Part shown: positions 1-11,410 of the stretch, piece by piece | Numbering within the stretch: position 1 is the first letter of the stretch | Layout: the number at the start of each line of letters is the position of its first letter | Notes under the pieces: generated by a model | What the model saw: only the letters and a program-made list of their open reading frames with translations | Databases searched by the model: none | What the model was told of the DNA's origin: nothing | Assembly: GCA_020086605.1 (NCBI GenBank) | Contig: JACBWW010000067.1 | Span: 442,425-506,424, forward strand | Origin: Lanius collurio | Taxonomy: Eukaryota; Chordata; Aves; Passeriformes; Laniidae | Direction: 5' to 3' | DNA length: 64,000 nt | Position numbers and translations under genes: made by a program

Positions 1-215
1 ACCGCCCTGCCCGGTCCCGCGGGGGCTGGCGGCGGCGCCGCCTGACGCATCGTCCCGCTCCCCGTGCGAGGGTGCCGCTTGCTGAGCGCTGGCCGGCGGA
101 GCAGCCCCGTGTCCCCGCCGGACAGGTGCCTCCCGCGGGGAGCTGTCACACATCCAGCCGCGGTGGTTGTTTGCTTTTGTGGGGGTGCTCGCGGCTCGCT
201 CAGTAGCGAGACAGG
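1..215 (+). promoter_or_regulatory. YPEL5: CpG-rich promoter / 5' non-coding exon region of YPEL5 (partial)
   Basis: The first about 215 bases are very GC- and CpG-rich, and composition falls sharply to AT-rich intron afterwards. This is the usual form of a housekeeping vertebrate promoter with a first non-coding exon. It lies about 7.4 kb upstream of the first YPEL5 coding exon on the same strand, so I infer that it is the YPEL5 promoter or exon 1. The window edge cuts the island, and I cannot place the transcription start or the exon 1 donor with confidence. Short ORFs here are CpG-island by-products. Confidence 0.6.
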
Positions 216-754
216 TTCGCCTGCTTGGGTTGGGGTTTTCCCCCTGGAAGTATGGATTCCCAGGGAGCTGAAATAATTCTGCCGGCACTTTTCCGCTCTG
301 GGAAAGGTTCTGAGTCAAAGCAAAAGGGAATGCAAAGACTGTTGTCTGTTTGCTTCATTTGTTGCTCTGTGCACAGCCTTCAGCTGTACTGGGCGAGCAG
401 ATGTAGATTAGATTAATCCAGTGTGTTTATTTAAGAGTAAAGGCCGTCTTTTGGACTGATATCGCCGTAGAATTTAATAAATTATTGTGTCTTTGGTTTC
501 TCTAAACAAGAAATACAGGTTTAGGGTTAGACAGAGGGAATAGTAAAGCAAGTACACAGGGTCTTAGGAGAGAGAAACAGGGCAGGGCTCTTTCCAAAGT
601 GGCATTGCAGAACAACTCTTGATGTCAGCACTAATGGCTCTAGATTAACCATTAGCTTGACTAATGTTTATGACTGATGGCTGAAAGGGAGGGAACTTGC
701 TCCCTAGTTGTAAACATTCCCTCACATGACTATATGTAACTTCTATATGTAACC

Positions 755-771
755 CTATATATATATATATT
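755..771. repeat. (TA)n microsatellite
   Basis: A short uninterrupted TA dinucleotide run within the YPEL5 5' intron. Confidence 0.8.
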
Positions 772-3570
772 TATATAGAGTCTCATTCTGGATGGCTGAA
801 TTCAAATTATGTGTGTGACAAACAAAACTGTCAGTTTTAAGTGCTGCTCTCTTTTTCTAAAATAGTCTTTAGAAATACTATTTGGAGGCTTCTGTCATCT
901 GCTACTTTCACTTCCGTAGTTACGGAAATACTTAGAGATGCAGAGCTTATTGTTTGTTTATAGATTTTAACAATGACAAGTGAGTTTCAGGTGCAGTTGC
1001 CAAGTGTTTGAGGACAAATGAAGTTGCATCTCAAAGCCCAGCAGAGAAAGATGACAAAAACAGGCTGAATTTGTTACTTGTCACAGACTAAGAGCTGATA
1101 TTTATATATCTGTATTTAACATGGTAATCATCACACGCTTGAAGGGATGTTGTCCAAGTCAGGTCATTGGTTCACGTTTGTTTACTAACATTTGACCTAT
1201 GTTGAAATCTTGATTTGCTCAGCTCTCCCTGAAATACGTAATTCCCTTAAGCAAGATTTAACTTTAAAAGTACTTGTTAAATGTGCAGATGAAATGCCTG
1301 TACACTGTGGATGTTTGATAGCAAAGTGATCTCTAATTTTGCAGTCTTTACCTGCATTTAGGAGCTTTCTATTTAATATAAAAATTTTTTGGTGATGTGC
1401 CCTTAGCGTATTAGCATGCTTTCTGCCAGCTGGATGTAGCTGGTTTGGATGATAGTTGTCGTCACACCATTTCTTAATAGATTGTTTACTGGAATTTTTT
1501 TTTTTTTTAGTAACTAATTAAATCAGTGAATTTTTGGATGAAGTTTTGTATCATTTCTGCGCTAAAATTAATGAAAACAAAATGTGTAGTTTAGCTTTCA
1601 GAAACTTCCAGAATGGATTCATAGACAAAAGTTTTCTCAACTACTTAAGTACTATAAGAATAAATTTACTACATTTTTCTGGAGGAATTAGGAAGGGGAC
1701 AGGAGGAAAAGGAAGGGAAAAAGAAGCAGGGAGACAGGTGTAGTTGCTGGGTTTGGACTCTGTGTAGTGGTGGGAAAGAAAATTAATTTGATTCTGATAC
1801 CATTTGTAAACTAGTACTTTTATATGTTATCTAGCAAGAGTATTGTGAGGGTTTAAGTTACTCTGTGGGAGATGCTGAGATAGGGGCACTGTATGAGAAA
1901 CAAGCACCCATCTGTGTGGCTTTGCTCTCTGTATATGTGAAACAAAGTACCCTGGATTAGTGTTTGAGGGCACCAATATGATGGTAACAAATTTAAATGC
2001 CAGCATCCCAGTGCACGCCTTACCTAGGAAAAGAGCCAGTTTGCAATAGGACATGATACTACTGCAGCCTGCAATACAAAATTATACTATTTCAATTTGC
2101 ACAAGGGTGTTTGTATCCAGCAAAGCAGCCTCTTGTCGTCAGGTGCTGTGCCCTGCATCTGGGCACAGCTTTCATTGCTTTGCCAAAGCCTCTTCTGTCG
2201 TTGGACTCTATTTAAAAGTTCCTTTTACTGTTTGGTACAGTAGCTGGATGGTTCTAAAGAGCACAGTATGCTGTTCCAATTCAATTTCTTTCTACTTTTG
2301 GCTACATGTGGTGGTTTCAATTCTGCATGTAGGCAGAGGCAGGCCCTGATTACTTGGACAGTCGCAGAAGTTTGTGGCAGACATTGAATCTCCGACCTCA
2401 TAGGAGACTGACCACGTGTGTATTTTTGGATGCACCCCCACTTATGAGCAGCAGAACCCTGGGAAGGTAAGGAGCAAGTTTTTTTTTTTTTGCTTAATGA
2501 TTCTTTAACCTGTGATCTTGTGCAGCTGTGCTAAGAATTCTTTTTCCTCTTTTGTCCATCTCTGAGATGATGAGAGGAAGCTGAAACCCAGTTCCTGAGA
2601 TGCAATGATGAAGTTTCAGCCTGACACGAGGGTAAGTACATCTTGAGAAAGTTTTAGTGTGCTGAGGGGAACGCATGACCCTTTTACAAAGGATGGAGAG
2701 TGCTTACTTGCTCAATGAAGGAAAATGTTTTTAGTTGGTAAAATGGTGAAAGAGAGGCTGTCACAGTTTTTTGTCCTTTAACTAGCAGCTGTTCTCTGTT
2801 GTAGATGTGAACGCAGTAGATGGTGCTGAAGCAACACTGAGGCTCCTCCTGTGAAATATCCACAGTCCAGTGTGTATAGAGAAAGTGCTTGCTGGCCCTC
2901 CCAAGTGTTGATGGTCCTGTGTCTTCAAGAGATGCATTCCAGGACAAGAAAACACTGACTGCTAGTTTTAAAAATGTTAATAAATAATTTTTTGTGTTAC
3001 TTTTTCATTATTTCTTGCTTGTGAAGGTAGGCAGGTGAGGTAGTACAAATACCAACCAAGTGGTACTTCAGATGGTTTCAGGTGTGTGTGCAGACAGTGG
3101 TCAAATTTAAGATATTGAATATTAGCCCTTTTTGATATGGTTGTTGCTCAGTGTTGCTGAAATCAATGCTGAAAGTGTTTGGGAAGTTTGGGAGCTACTG
3201 CTCTGGGAATACACATTATAGCACTCAGCTACAGTGTCTGTGTCTCCTGTCTGTCCATGCACTCCCTGGGAGAAGCACTCAGGGTGGAAGTCTTTTACAG
3301 TATGATTGAGAGGTAGTATCAATGTGCTGTCAGAATAACATACTGTCAAAACCATGCACTTTAGCAGGCCTTACTTGCTAGGTGATATGAGCTATCATTG
3401 ATTGCTCACTTAAAGGTCCTCTCAGGGAGGTGATCTGGGTGCTGAATAATGGCAGTGTCATCAACTCTCAGTTCATGAAAGTACCCCTCTCTTGGAACTG
3501 GGGGGATTTGACAAGCAGTAAATACTTTATATCCATTAGCGAAAATAAATAAGTCCGCCTTTCTTAAAAT

Positions 3571-3682
3571 GCATTTATTTAATTTTATTCATTTAATATT
3601 ATGGCTCGTATTTGGTATGAAGGCANNGCATTTATTTAATTTTATTCATTTAATATTATGGCTCGTATTTGGTATGAAGGCA
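3571..3682. repeat. Exact 55-bp duplication around a 2-base N gap
   Basis: Bases 3571-3625 and 3628-3682 are identical and are separated only by NN at 3626-3627. The duplicated block contains the segments GCATTTATTT and TATGAAGGCA. Exact repetition on both sides of a token gap is typical of two contig ends that overlap but were not merged. I read it as an assembly artefact, not biology. Confidence 0.9.
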
Positions 3683-6600
3683 AGAGCACTAGAACTTCAT
3701 CACTCATACAGACCCAGTGAAGAATGCTTAGCTGATTTTAAAAGTGAAATCATGGGCCAAAAAAAATCTGTTCTTTCCTCAGCATTTGGTTTTGTGAATA
3801 ACCAAGATCCCTGTCCACTATCTCTGAAAATTCTGCCGGTAGCGTGATGGAATTGGTGTGATACAGTACTGTCACTTTCTGGGACTGTAAGTAGCACTAG
3901 GATACCTGACTGGTTCTCTGGACCAGTGGAAGTTATTCTCTGTGGTTTTAAGCATAAATGGTGGATGAATGGCCAAGTGCACTTACTGCATTTTCCTCCC
4001 CCTGTTTGGAGAATCTTAAGCTTTAGAAATGCTTTTATGTTTCACAGTTCTTTGGCTGCTCCTTATTTAAGAGAGCCCTCCCACTGCCTAGCAAAGCTGC
4101 CTATAAGTGGCTTTTTCAGATCATTTATGCATGTGTGAACATAAATAGACGCCTGCACCTTTTCAATTGGTAGTGAAACTATAGGAAAAAAAATCTACAC
4201 AGTTAACTTGGGTGACTTTGTCAGGGCAGGAGCCTGAGGGCAATGGAAAATTGCTTCCCTTGTTTTGTTGTGCTTTATTTTTTTCCTGTGTGCAGTAAGT
4301 ACACCCTACAGGATTCAGGATCCTTACATAAGGAGAGAGGAGTCTTTATCCACAGCAAGTACCTTCTGATTTGGTCTTAAAAGTGAATGCTGTGTTTTTA
4401 GCTTGGGGGAAGAAGGGAGGGGAGAGTGTGAAATGATTCCAAGTTGAAATTAGCTTCTCTATTTTACAGGAGAGGAAAAAGCAAAATTTCCATTTAGGTT
4501 TTTAGAAAATTATGATAAAGTGGTATTTCAAGTCTGCATTACTAGCAGTCATTTTGTAATTTTTTTCCTACTTTTTACTGCTGTGATCAGTAACATAAAG
4601 AGTGAGGTAAGGTCACTAGTTTCATAATGCTTCAGCTGGATCCTTACAAATTCATTGAATTCAACAATCAGAACTGAGGACTGAGGTAGCTGTAGCCTGC
4701 TATGTATTTTCACTGAAGTCTACCAGGTGGTAGTTAAGTGTAGAGGTTGTTTTTTCAAAGTCAGACACTCTAGTAAGGTTACAGTATTTTAGCAGTTTCT
4801 TAAGAAAGCACAAGCAAAATCGACATTGCTTTGACTGCTACAGTGCTGACTGTAGAATTTAATTTTTAAAATTTTTAAATGTGTATCATTGCAAAAATAT
4901 ACATTTCTGTATGCATGGTATTCTGAAAAAATGTGTTGTGGTACCAGTTGGTTTGTTAGATTTTGCTGCAACTTTAGGTTACTTTTAGCTCTTTAAGGTA
5001 GAATAAATAATTCAGGATTTTAGGCCTTGTATTACTGGGCAGATTTTTCAGCTTTACATCTTTGAATATTTATTAATTTATTTTAATATTTGATATCTTT
5101 GGGACTCAAGACTTCAATCCATGCCACAGTTCCACTTCCAGAAGTAATACATTTGTATTCTGCTGTGACTTTTAACTTGCTTGTAAGAATTGCACTCATG
5201 CTCCCTCCCTTCTGAGTATTTAATTTTTATTTTGTCTCTGGGTTGCTGCTTTTCTGAGGGCACTGACATGAATTATGATTTTAGGCAGGTGATGCACTTG
5301 CATTTGAAGTGCTTAGGTGCATTTTTCAAGATGTCATGCTGTGCATGGTCAGTCTGCGTCAAGGATCTGTTCTGGCCACCAAGCTCCATGTTTGTGTTGC
5401 TCTCGGTGAGATAGGGATGGGTTTGGATTTATTTTATTTTAGCTTCTAAAAATACAGACAGGATGAGCATTGTGTTTACTCTGAAAGAAGTACCCCTTTG
5501 GATGCTGATTCCGCATTTACTGTAACTTACGATCAGTTAATTGTTTTGAATCCACAATATAATCAGCACAAATGTAACATTATCCAAAATTAGTAAGGAT
5601 GGCACATGGAGCTAGGCCAAGTGCCTTATGGGCATATCTGTTACAATTGCCTAATTGCTTGTATTTGTGGTTTCTTCTGGCTGGAGACTTTGACTGATAC
5701 TTGTTTATTCACACATACTGCCTGTTGATTTTCTTTCATTCAGTCACTAGTCCCATTTTAATTTTTTTTTTGCCTTTGCTTGCTAGGAAAGATAAAGGCA
5801 TATTGGAAAGGTATAAAGCTTAGAGAAATCTAATGAAAATGCTTTCTGTATTTTGAGTGAAGTCCTGCCTCTAACACTCAGACCTGTTTTATTTATCCTT
5901 TGAAGAAGAGAAATGGGTATTATATCACCTTTAAAAGGAAGACTCATTGCTTTTAATTTTTATGTATCCTTCAGATGGGATACAGGAGATTAATAGCGAT
6001 TTGAAAAATCTGAAGGTAAGGAACCTGATCTAAAATCACTCTGTTCAATATTAGGAAACCTTTTTGTTACCACACATTGTAAGAAAACAAAGTGTGAAAT
6101 AAAGCAATTGGAAAAAAATCATTATGTCAGTGGCTTCTGATTTTTACATGTAAAAATGATGTGTTAAACTCTGTGTGTGCAGTTGCAAGTTTTAGTCCAT
6201 TTGCTTTCAGCATGTCAAGTGTTGGCTTTAAGAAACTGATCCCCTAAAACTTGAAATGAGTTTAAATTAGACATTTGTGCTTCTTAATGGTGTTTAACTT
6301 AGTCTATTCAATTAGATGGGCACAAAATTTGATTCATTAGTCTGTGAACAGAACAGTCTCCTGCTCTGGAAAGTAAAACCCACACAATTCTAATATTGCA
6401 GTGTGTCAGATTTACTTTGCGTTGCTCTGCATGACAAAAGCAGAGACAATACATTTTTCTGATTCCATATCTGAAGCAAAAATGGAGGTACATTTAACTT
6501 GTTTAACTATAGATGTTTAGTCATAAAACTCCTGCAGCTGAAAGGGAAATAACATCATAATTCAATTCCTTTGTCATGTTGTATCATCTTTTGTGATTTA

Positions 6601-7540
6601 GGTTTTTGGCTATATGTTCTGTGCCTTCTCACTAGTTAACTTTGAGTAATTTATATTAGTTGGTGTGAAGTTGGTGAGATGCTCAGTTTTCCTAAGCAAT
6701 GAAGAGGCTGATTTTTCAGGCACTGCCGGTCATCTCCTGAAAAGTTTTTTTAGCTGTGGTTTTTTGCTCATTGGAGTTGCTCAGGTATATTAGTGATGAA
6801 GCTTGGATAAATGACACAGTATTTTGTATTTGTATTAGACAGCTTTAAACACTTGCATATAAAACTGTCTGGTGTAAAGACTGGGTAGGTTGTTTATTAT
6901 GTGAAATATCATCCAAGTCTTTCCTATGTTGGTGTGTATATGAAATGAAGAAGTGTCAAGTCAAATACAGCAGCCAGGTTGCTACACCAACATTCTGGGT
7001 GGTGGTGTTGTGTGATCATGTGTCATAAATTGTGCAAAGCTATGGGGAAGCGACATAATAAATATATATTATAAAAAGTGGGGGTGACTTGGGAAAATTA
7101 AGCTATAATTGTCTTGGTGACTCAGTGTAATTCTTTGCTTCATTTCTTAGTGCTGACTAAGATGAGTGAGTTATTGGGAATGTACTGAAATGGAACTTCA
7201 GTATTAAAGGAAGTGGAAGCTTCTGAGTTTAAGAACTGTAGGGGGTCTGCAAAGGTCTGAACTGTATTTTAAAGTTTTCAGTTCATGAATTTTACATTTA
7301 ATGTAATTAGTTTGTATTTGAGTCATCTTACTGGTAAAATGGTCACTTTGAGAAAGAACTTGTCTTGATGAGAGGGCGAAAGCAGACTGTAAGTTCAGTC
7401 ACTCACCAATGAGGGAATGACTTTGAGCAATCATTAGCTGAACTGGTTTGAAGAATATTCTGCCATATATATGGGATGGGGTTTAAATTTTTTTGCTGTA
7501 ATGCTTTTTTGACGTGTATGATGTTCCTTTTTGCTTTCAG

Positions 7541-7572
7541 GTCTTGAGTATAAATTTACAGAAGTTCTAAAA
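7541..7572 (+). other. YPEL5: YPEL5 5' UTR segment in first coding exon
   Basis: The exon begins after the acceptor TTGCTTTCAG ending at 7540. Thirty-two untranslated bases precede the start codon. The start context is AAAATGG, with A at -3 and G at +4, which is a strong Kozak context. Confidence 0.85.
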
Positions 7573-7713
7573 ATGGGAAGAATTTTTTTGGATCATATTG
7601 GTGGCACTCGCCTGTTCTCCTGTGCAAACTGCGACACGATTCTGACCAACCGCTCCGAGCTCATCTCCACTCGCTTTACAGGGGCCACAGGAAGGGCCTT
7701 TCTTTTTAATAAG
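7573..7713 (+). CDS. YPEL5: YPEL5 coding exon A: yippee-like 5, residues 1-47
   Basis: This exon encodes the first 47 residues of a 121-aa Yippee-family protein, from [11 protein letters not shown] to RAFLFNK. It ends in phase 0 at AAG followed by the donor GTTAGT at 7714. The Yippee domain is a compact zinc-binding fold. Its signature C-X2-C-X52-C-X2-C is complete across the two exons, and this exon supplies Cys17 and Cys20 (CANC). The 121-aa total equals the known vertebrate YPEL5 length. From established knowledge, YPEL5 is extremely conserved, binds RANBP9/RANBP10, is associated with the CTLH (GID-like) E3 ubiquitin-ligase complex and localises to centrosome, spindle and nucleus. The start is chosen because it matches the family N-terminus and has a strong Kozak context. 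Reading on past 7713 gives an unrelated intronic tail. No substitutions or breaks are apparent. Confidence 0.97.
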
Positions 7714-9253
7714 GTTAGTAAGAAGCTGGAAAAACTGCTCTTTACTTCTGAAAAATGAGTTTGTGGGATATGAATCTGTCATGAGACCTAAAAACCTTCT
7801 TGGCTAAAGTGTTGTATAATTACTACTTTATTTTGTTCAATTGTCTTTGAAGTCAAATTTGACACTTATTGTTGATGGGAAACTTACCTAAAATAGTTTC
7901 ATCTGCAATACTGAAAGACTATAAAGAATATTGTCTGTATAGAGGCACCAGGCCAAAATCAATGGAGTTTTAACTTTGGAGACTTCTGTAATATGAACCT
8001 CAGATTCACTCTTTAGAGTGTCCAGTGTCTGTCAAAGAGTTTCAAAGGTATTTTCACTTTTATGCAGTTAAAAAAAAAAAAGTCTAGATAATATTCTGTG
8101 TAATTTCTGAAATCCATTTAAGCTAAAAGTAGTCTGGCAACTTAAGTTGCTACAATCAACCCCAATCTCTTTTACAGGCAGTTATACTCTGGTTTAGTTT
8201 AATAGTTTTTAATTGAGCAGATTCAATAGATTGAAATATGGAAGTCATAACTTTGGAGTGAATTGTAGGATTATTTATGAACCTGCCATAAAGACCTGTC
8301 CATTAGATTAATTGAAAAAATTGTGATTGTCCTTTGCTTTCTCACAAAGCAAAGCTCCTGGTCATGTTATGCTTGGTGCATTTTAGTTTCGTTTTTTTCT
8401 TGTAAGCCATTTGGCCGTGGGCAGACTTGATAGGGACATCAGTAATGTCTTAACTGTCTTTTGCTCTGGGACCTCTGGTATGCTGAATCTTACGGTAGTG
8501 AGAAATTTCTTTCTCATCCAATAAGCGCTGGATCCTTAGGTTAAGATTTTTTTGATGTTAAATAGTGGAGTTTAATCACAGCAGTTTGAGTTTTTGCATT
8601 TCTGCAGTCTGAAGCACTCAGGTGCAAAGAGAAAGCAGTGCAGTCCCATCTTTTAGAATCTGCGTATCAGCACTTTGGATATAGTTATGACATCAACTTT
8701 TCAACAAATTATACATCCTGGTTTTGTGGTGGTGATGCAAAAGACGTTAAAAGTATATTTTAAACTGCTGATACAGCACACCAAAAGGTGCATATTTCAT
8801 GTCTGCATTCTCAGCCACTGACCGTGGCTTTTTCTTAGATAATTATTTCAAAAGCACCACAAGATTTTAAAAGAAGTACCTCTTATAATATTTTCGTTCT
8901 GAGTTCTGGGACTTGGTGATCACAACAGCTGCTAGAAATGGGTTACATACATTACACCTGGATTCATATAAATGTACAAGCTGTTCACTGAGAGCTTCTT
9001 ACTCAGAGCTGAGCACAGCACTTTTGCACATTTTGCGATAGCAATTCATGTCTCTCAGTTAAAATGTGAGGGTTTTACATCATTGTGAAGCATATCTTTA
9101 AGGTGTTACCTTCTCAATAAGGGGATTTTTTACACTGCAGTTTTCAGTTCGTGTGCAGTGCCCCAGTCAGTCTCTTTCCTTCTAGTCATTTCCCAGGGTT
9201 CCTGTAGGCAGACTAATCCTTTGTGTTCCCTGTGCGCTGTGTGTTTGTCCCAG
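7714..9253 (+). other. YPEL5: YPEL5 intron between coding exons
   Basis: A 1,540-bp intron with donor GTTAGT at 7714 and acceptor CCCAG ending at 9253, after a pyrimidine-rich stretch. The DNA is AT-rich and I see no repeat family or gene in it. Confidence 0.93.
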
Positions 9254-9478
9254 GTGGTAAATCTGCAGTACAGCGAAGTTCAGGACCGGGTCATGCTCAC
9301 TGGCCGCCACATGGTTCGGGATGTGAGCTGCAAGAACTGCAACAGCAAACTGGGCTGGATCTATGAGTTTGCCACTGAAGACAGCCAGCGCTACAAGGAG
9401 GGCCGCGTTATCCTGGAAAGAGCCTTGGTCCGGGAGAGCGAAGGCTTCGAGGAGCATGTTCCCTCCGACAATTCCTGA
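9254..9478 (+). CDS. YPEL5: YPEL5 coding exon B: residues 48-121 and stop
   Basis: This exon continues in phase 0 from residue 48 ([10 protein letters not shown]) to the C-terminus EEHVPSDNS and stop TGA at 9476-9478. It provides the second half of the Yippee zinc site, Cys73 and Cys76 (SCKNCN), exactly 52 residues after Cys20, and the conserved GWIYEFA segment. The exon is notably more GC-rich than the introns around it. Its start is set by the acceptor AG at 9252-9253; the open frame upstream of that is intron read-through. Together with 7573-7713 the product is 121 aa, full length for YPEL5 and apparently intact. Confidence 0.97.
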   Translation: MVNLQYSEVQDRVMLTGRHMVRDVSCKNCNSKLGWIYEFATEDSQRYKEGRVILERALVRESEGFEEHVPSDNS

Positions 9479-9526
9479 AGAGGCTCCGGTCTCTTCTCAG
9501 GTTCTCTGCGTTTGAAACTCAAATAT

Positions 9527-9532
9527 AATAAA
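9527..9532 (+). terminator. YPEL5: Proximal poly(A) signal AATAAA of YPEL5
   Basis: Canonical hexamer 49 bases after the stop codon. The downstream sequence is A-rich with little GT/T-rich element, so it may be weak. Confidence 0.5.
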
Positions 9533-10267
9533 ATCAACAAAAAAATCTGCTTACATACACTGTCACCTTAGCATCAGAGTCGGATTCATGGACTACAAAG
9601 TGGGAAAGATTGTGAGAATATTTCAGATGGAACCTTCTTTTCTTTATTCCTTTTATATTTTACTTTCCCTCCAGCAGCTGTTTGTAGAAAGAATGTTGTG
9701 CAGATGCTGTAACTTTTTCTCTCTTTCATTTACATCTGTTAGATTTGAGATTGTATCTGAAGATACGGTGGGCTAAAAGGAAAATATTTGCAGAATTTGT
9801 CTTTCATTGGAGAGAAATTCAGTGAGGTTTTTTTTAGTTTGCACAAACTGATGTCAGCAACAAGTTATTTTAAAACTACAGATGTTTTTTTAAAAAGTAT
9901 ATTCCAACTTTTGGCTCAAGTTTTTAGTTGGGTTTTTGTGGTTTTTTTTTTAGTTTTTTTTTTTTACCCAGCCCTTTCACCTGGTTTGCTAGCTAAAGTA
10001 AAGAGATCCGAATTTGTGCTGAGTGCTAAAGGTTCAGTGTTGGTACGGCTTGGGCTGGCCCATGTGCCATATTCTTGTTGAGGTTGATTGGTAGCACAGA
10101 GCCCATTATTTCTTGTCATTCTTGACCCAAAGATGTCACCATTCCTTGTTTATTTGTGAAGTCCCATTCACCATGTAAACTGGTGTTGATTGGAAACTAT
10201 TCTTGAAATAGGGCAGAACTGCTTGGCTTTTTTAACTTTAACAGATGTAACTTATGAGCATAGTAAT

Positions 10268-10273
10268 AATAAA
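10268..10273 (+). terminator. YPEL5: Middle poly(A) signal AATAAA of YPEL5
   Basis: Canonical hexamer followed within about 20 bases by a GT/T-rich stretch (CTGTCTGTTTAGTCTTG), which is compatible with cleavage here. Confidence 0.45.
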
Positions 10274-11386
10274 AAGTAATAGCTGTCTGTTTAGTCTTGC
10301 ATTGCTTACAAATCCAGCTGTATTTGTAATGATAGGGATCCACTGAGAAACTACTGTTTCAGTAGTCATTTTTTTTCATTTCTCTACTAATCTCATTAAG
10401 TTAGACAGGGAATTGCAAATCTTAATTCTTCTTCAAGTAGCTTTCTTTAAACCCAGAACTTCCTATGTTAAACACAGCTGCTGTGTAAAAGGAGAAGATT
10501 GCCAGCATGTTTGTTCATGCCTAGTTATGCAATCTGCATCTCTTGAAAAGATTAACTTAAACAGCTTGTTTTCAAATGCTGCTTCTGGTGTTGAAACCTT
10601 TATCTTTCAACTTTGTTGAACCTTTTCATTGTGATGTTACGTTTTTATCTTTCTGGGCAGCAGTACATGTCAGCCTAGTAGTAACTAGTGACTTGGATTC
10701 CTGCTTTGTTCTTGTAGAGGTCAGCTCTGTTTGAAACAGTGATCTTGCTTGCCTTTTTTAGCAAAAATGCTCTTCATTAACTTCATTCAAGGGTGCCCAA
10801 ACACTTTCATTGTGTCTTAAGCCATAAGTTAAGATCTCAAGGGCTGAAATTTATTTGAATGTTAGATACGTATGATTTCTTACCAGGATATGAGTTGGTT
10901 GTGGTTTTTTTCTTATTGGATAAATTGTGGTCAACGTGAAATATGTTACCCACAGACGTAGGAAAGGGAGGGAACCCCACCCAACCAAACAGATCTGGGT
11001 TCTGACCTTTCAGAATAACTTTTCTTCTCTGGCCACAGCTCCATATCTGAAACTAAGATGCAGAGGGTGACTATGCAGAGTATTTTTCTTAACACTTTTG
11101 GTTGCCAAGTGGCAAATTGGACACCCCTGACTTGAATCGACTGCCCCTTTCATGTAAAGGTAGCTTTGTTATAGAAATGCCATATAGAAAGAAAACAGAG
11201 TAGATCACATACCAGAGCTCTGCTTGAACCAAGCTGCTTAAACAATAGTGTACTTGTGCCTCAAATGAATCAGTTTTTGCACTGAGTACAGTAGTACCCC
11301 ATTATCTTGTACTTCTGTCCTTCACAGACCTGGAAGCGCCATTAGCATGGTTCTCTGCAGTACTTTTCTGGTACTTCTGACATTAC

Positions 11387-11392
11387 AATAAA
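11387..11392 (+). terminator. YPEL5: Distal poly(A) signal AATAAA of YPEL5
   Basis: Canonical hexamer followed closely by TATGTTTTGTCC and more T/G-rich DNA, the best downstream element of the three. It is the most likely end of the long YPEL5 transcript. Confidence 0.6.
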
Positions 11393-11410
11393 GTATGTTT
11401 TGTCCTGAAC

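Larger units (their letters stand above)
216..7540 (+). other. YPEL5: YPEL5 5' intron(s)
   Basis: AT-rich non-coding DNA runs up to a polypyrimidine tract and acceptor AG at 7539-7540. It holds a short TA microsatellite (about 755-771), a T run near 1495-1509 and the NN gap at 3626-3627 with its duplicated flanks. All open frames are short and show no family signature. An extra non-coding 5' exon could be hidden here, but I cannot identify one from sequence alone. Confidence 0.6.
9479..11410 (+). other. YPEL5: YPEL5 3' UTR (maximum extent inferred)
   Basis: AT-rich sequence follows the stop with at least three AATAAA hexamers (9527, 10268, 11387) and U-rich tracts near 9940-9970. The last signal has a good GT-rich downstream element, so I set the outer limit of the 3' UTR there. 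The shortest form would have only about 70 bases. Small open frames in this stretch have no family signature. Confidence 0.55.

Noticed and set aside
9158..9253. Upstream part of the open frame at YPEL5 exon B as extra coding sequence
   Set aside because: It is intronic read-through. The acceptor AG at 9252-9253 and the exact YPEL5 length set the exon start at 9254.
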